Assembly (NCBI GenBank): GCA_025359205.1
Contig: JANYHD010000009.1
Coordinates: forward strand, 37,240-101,239
Length of the DNA: 64,000 nt
Direction: 5' to 3'
Source: Gammaproteobacteria bacterium
Lineage (GTDB): Bacteria; Pseudomonadota; Gammaproteobacteria; Steroidobacterales; Steroidobacteraceae
The notes beneath the pieces are model-generated. The model did not search any database. It worked only from the letters and a program-made list of their open reading frames with translations, and had not been told where the DNA came from. Made by a program: the position numbers and the translations under genes. Shown piece by piece: positions 63,350 to 64,000 of the stretch (its first letter is position 1; each line of letters opens with the position of its first letter).

Positions 63350-63934
63350 TCAGGCCTTGCGGATCCACAGTGCGCCAACGATCAGCGCGCCGCCGGCGCA
63401 TACTCCCAGCCACAGGAACTGGTGCTGGGCCAGCGAGAAATACCCGTAGAGGATTGCGGCCGTCGCAACCAGGCCAACGAAGAAGACGCGCAGGCCGGCG
63501 AGGGCGCCGAACAGCATGTACGCGAACATAAAGAACAGCGAGATGAACACGGTCGCCTGCAGGCCAGAATGCGGAGGGAGCACGGCGAAGGTCGCCGTAA
63601 AAAAGCCAAACAGGACTGCGGCGCACAGCACCCAGCGCCAGATCTGCGCAAGCGTGCTGCCCGAGGCGGCGGTTCGATCCGTCCCGGCCGGCAGTGCGCG
63701 CCCACGGGCGCGTGAACCGAGACTGACGATCACACCCAGCACCGTCAATATGGGCCAGATCTGGCCGGCGCGCTCCGGGAAGAAATCGCAGAGGCTGTTG
63801 GCGAAGAGCCAAACCACGCCCCAGATGAACATGTGCGGGGCAAAGTGGCGGTAGTTCTGCAGCGTCGTGCTGCGCTGGTAGGCCTCGTTGATCTCCTTGA
63901 GGCTGTGCGAGGCTTCTTCGCGGCTGATGTTCAT
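63350..63934 (-). CDS. Integral membrane protein co-transcribed with winged-helix regulator
   Basis: A 194-aa protein. A soluble N-terminus (EEASHSLKEINEAYQRSTTL) precedes membrane segments: FIWGVVWLFANSLCDFF, IWPILTVLGVIVSLG, WVLCAAVLFGFFTATFAVL, ATVFISLFFMFAYMLFGAL, VFFVGLVATAAILYGYF and FLWLGVCAGGALIVGAL. Function is unknown. Such proteins are paired with winged-helix regulators in several proteobacteria. First gene of a two-gene leftward operon at the window edge. Confidence 0.85.
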   Translation of the reverse strand: MNISREEASHSLKEINEAYQRSTTLQNYRHFAPHMFIWGVVWLFANSLCDFFPERAGQIWPILTVLGVIVSLGSRARGRALPAGTDRTAASGSTLAQIWRWVLCAAVLFGFFTATFAVLPPHSGLQATVFISLFFMFAYMLFGALAGLRVFFVGLVATAAILYGYFSLAQHQFLWLGVCAGGALIVGALWIRKA

Positions 63935-63963
63935 GGCGGTCGCTCCGTTTGTGACTTCGAGAA

Positions 63964-63993
63964 TACTCTGTCACACAGAGTACTCGGTGTCAA
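63964..63993 (-). promoter_or_regulatory. Promoter -35 element with overlapping 8-3-8 palindrome
   Basis: On the minus strand a perfect TTGACA (63988-63993) precedes a perfect inverted repeat TACTCTGT (63964-63971), CAC spacer, ACAGAGTA (63975-63982). The dyad covers the region between -35 and -10 of the leftward operon, an ideal repressor site. A -10 hexamer is not clean. The adjacent winged-helix regulator is the likely binder. Confidence 0.7.
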
Positions 63994-64000
63994 CTATTGC

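Overview
This is a 64 kb stretch of a high-GC chromosome, densely coded on both strands with mostly very short intergenic gaps. The gene content (TonB-dependent receptor, UrcA-family protein, five-step HutF-type histidine pathway, Arn lipid A modification, PA2778/PA2779 pair, qNor, Feo, AcrAB-type RND pump) points to a Gammaproteobacterium. The style resembles Steroidobacterales, Nevskiales or Xanthomonadales, but that placement is inference, because no rRNA is present. I see no prophage, intact insertion sequence, CRISPR array, tRNA or rRNA.

Layout. 1-3.4 kb: the end of an alpha-2-macroglobulin gene overlapping pbpC. 3.5-13 kb: an accessory, loosely packed stretch with a diheme cytochrome, an HxlR/NmrA divergent pair, a TonB-dependent receptor followed by a truncated hydrolase, UrcA, a LysR regulator with a start-codon problem, an amino-acid racemase and SRPBCC and membrane proteins. 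13.2-17 kb: an SDR dehydrogenase and a GH15 glucoamylase, then a DUF4337 protein. 17-24.9 kb: complete histidine degradation (hutF-hutU-hutH-hutG leftward, hutI rightward) with dinB translationally coupled to hutI.

25.2-34.2 kb: a leftward run of seven genes, with gaps of 11-33 bp or overlaps: queD, an MsbA-like ABC exporter, a BNR propeller, a MoaD/ThiS-type sulfur carrier, a MoeB-rhodanese fusion, and an AcrA-AcrB RND pump. I consider this sulfur-carrier plus efflux arrangement the best candidate for an undescribed system in the window. 34.2-45.4 kb: DUF1993, AsmA, then a contiguous L-Ara4N lipid A operon (arnT, arnE/F-like, arnB, arnC, arnA split into two genes, arnD), followed by succinyl-CoA:3-ketoacid CoA-transferase subunits.

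45.4-53.5 kb: rhlE with a long structured leader, a Gre-type factor, a PLP dehydratase divergent from a quinol nitric oxide reductase, SirB2, DUF1223, and the PA2779-PA2778 exported membrane protein/C39-like peptidase pair. 53.5-57 kb: an ECF sigma factor and NrsF-type anti-sigma factor divergent from a bufferin operon (bufA precursor, bufB MNIO enzyme, bufC partner), with an ECF-like promoter between them. 57-60.3 kb: a glycine-zipper protein and feoA-feoB-feoC-like genes under a candidate Fur box. 60.4-64 kb: a large secreted Asp-box propeller, a double terminator, and a winged-helix regulator/membrane protein pair with a perfect 8-3-8 palindrome upstream.

Functionally, the right third is dominated by metal and envelope homeostasis (bufferin, Fe(II) uptake, NO reduction). 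The middle holds envelope modification and export.
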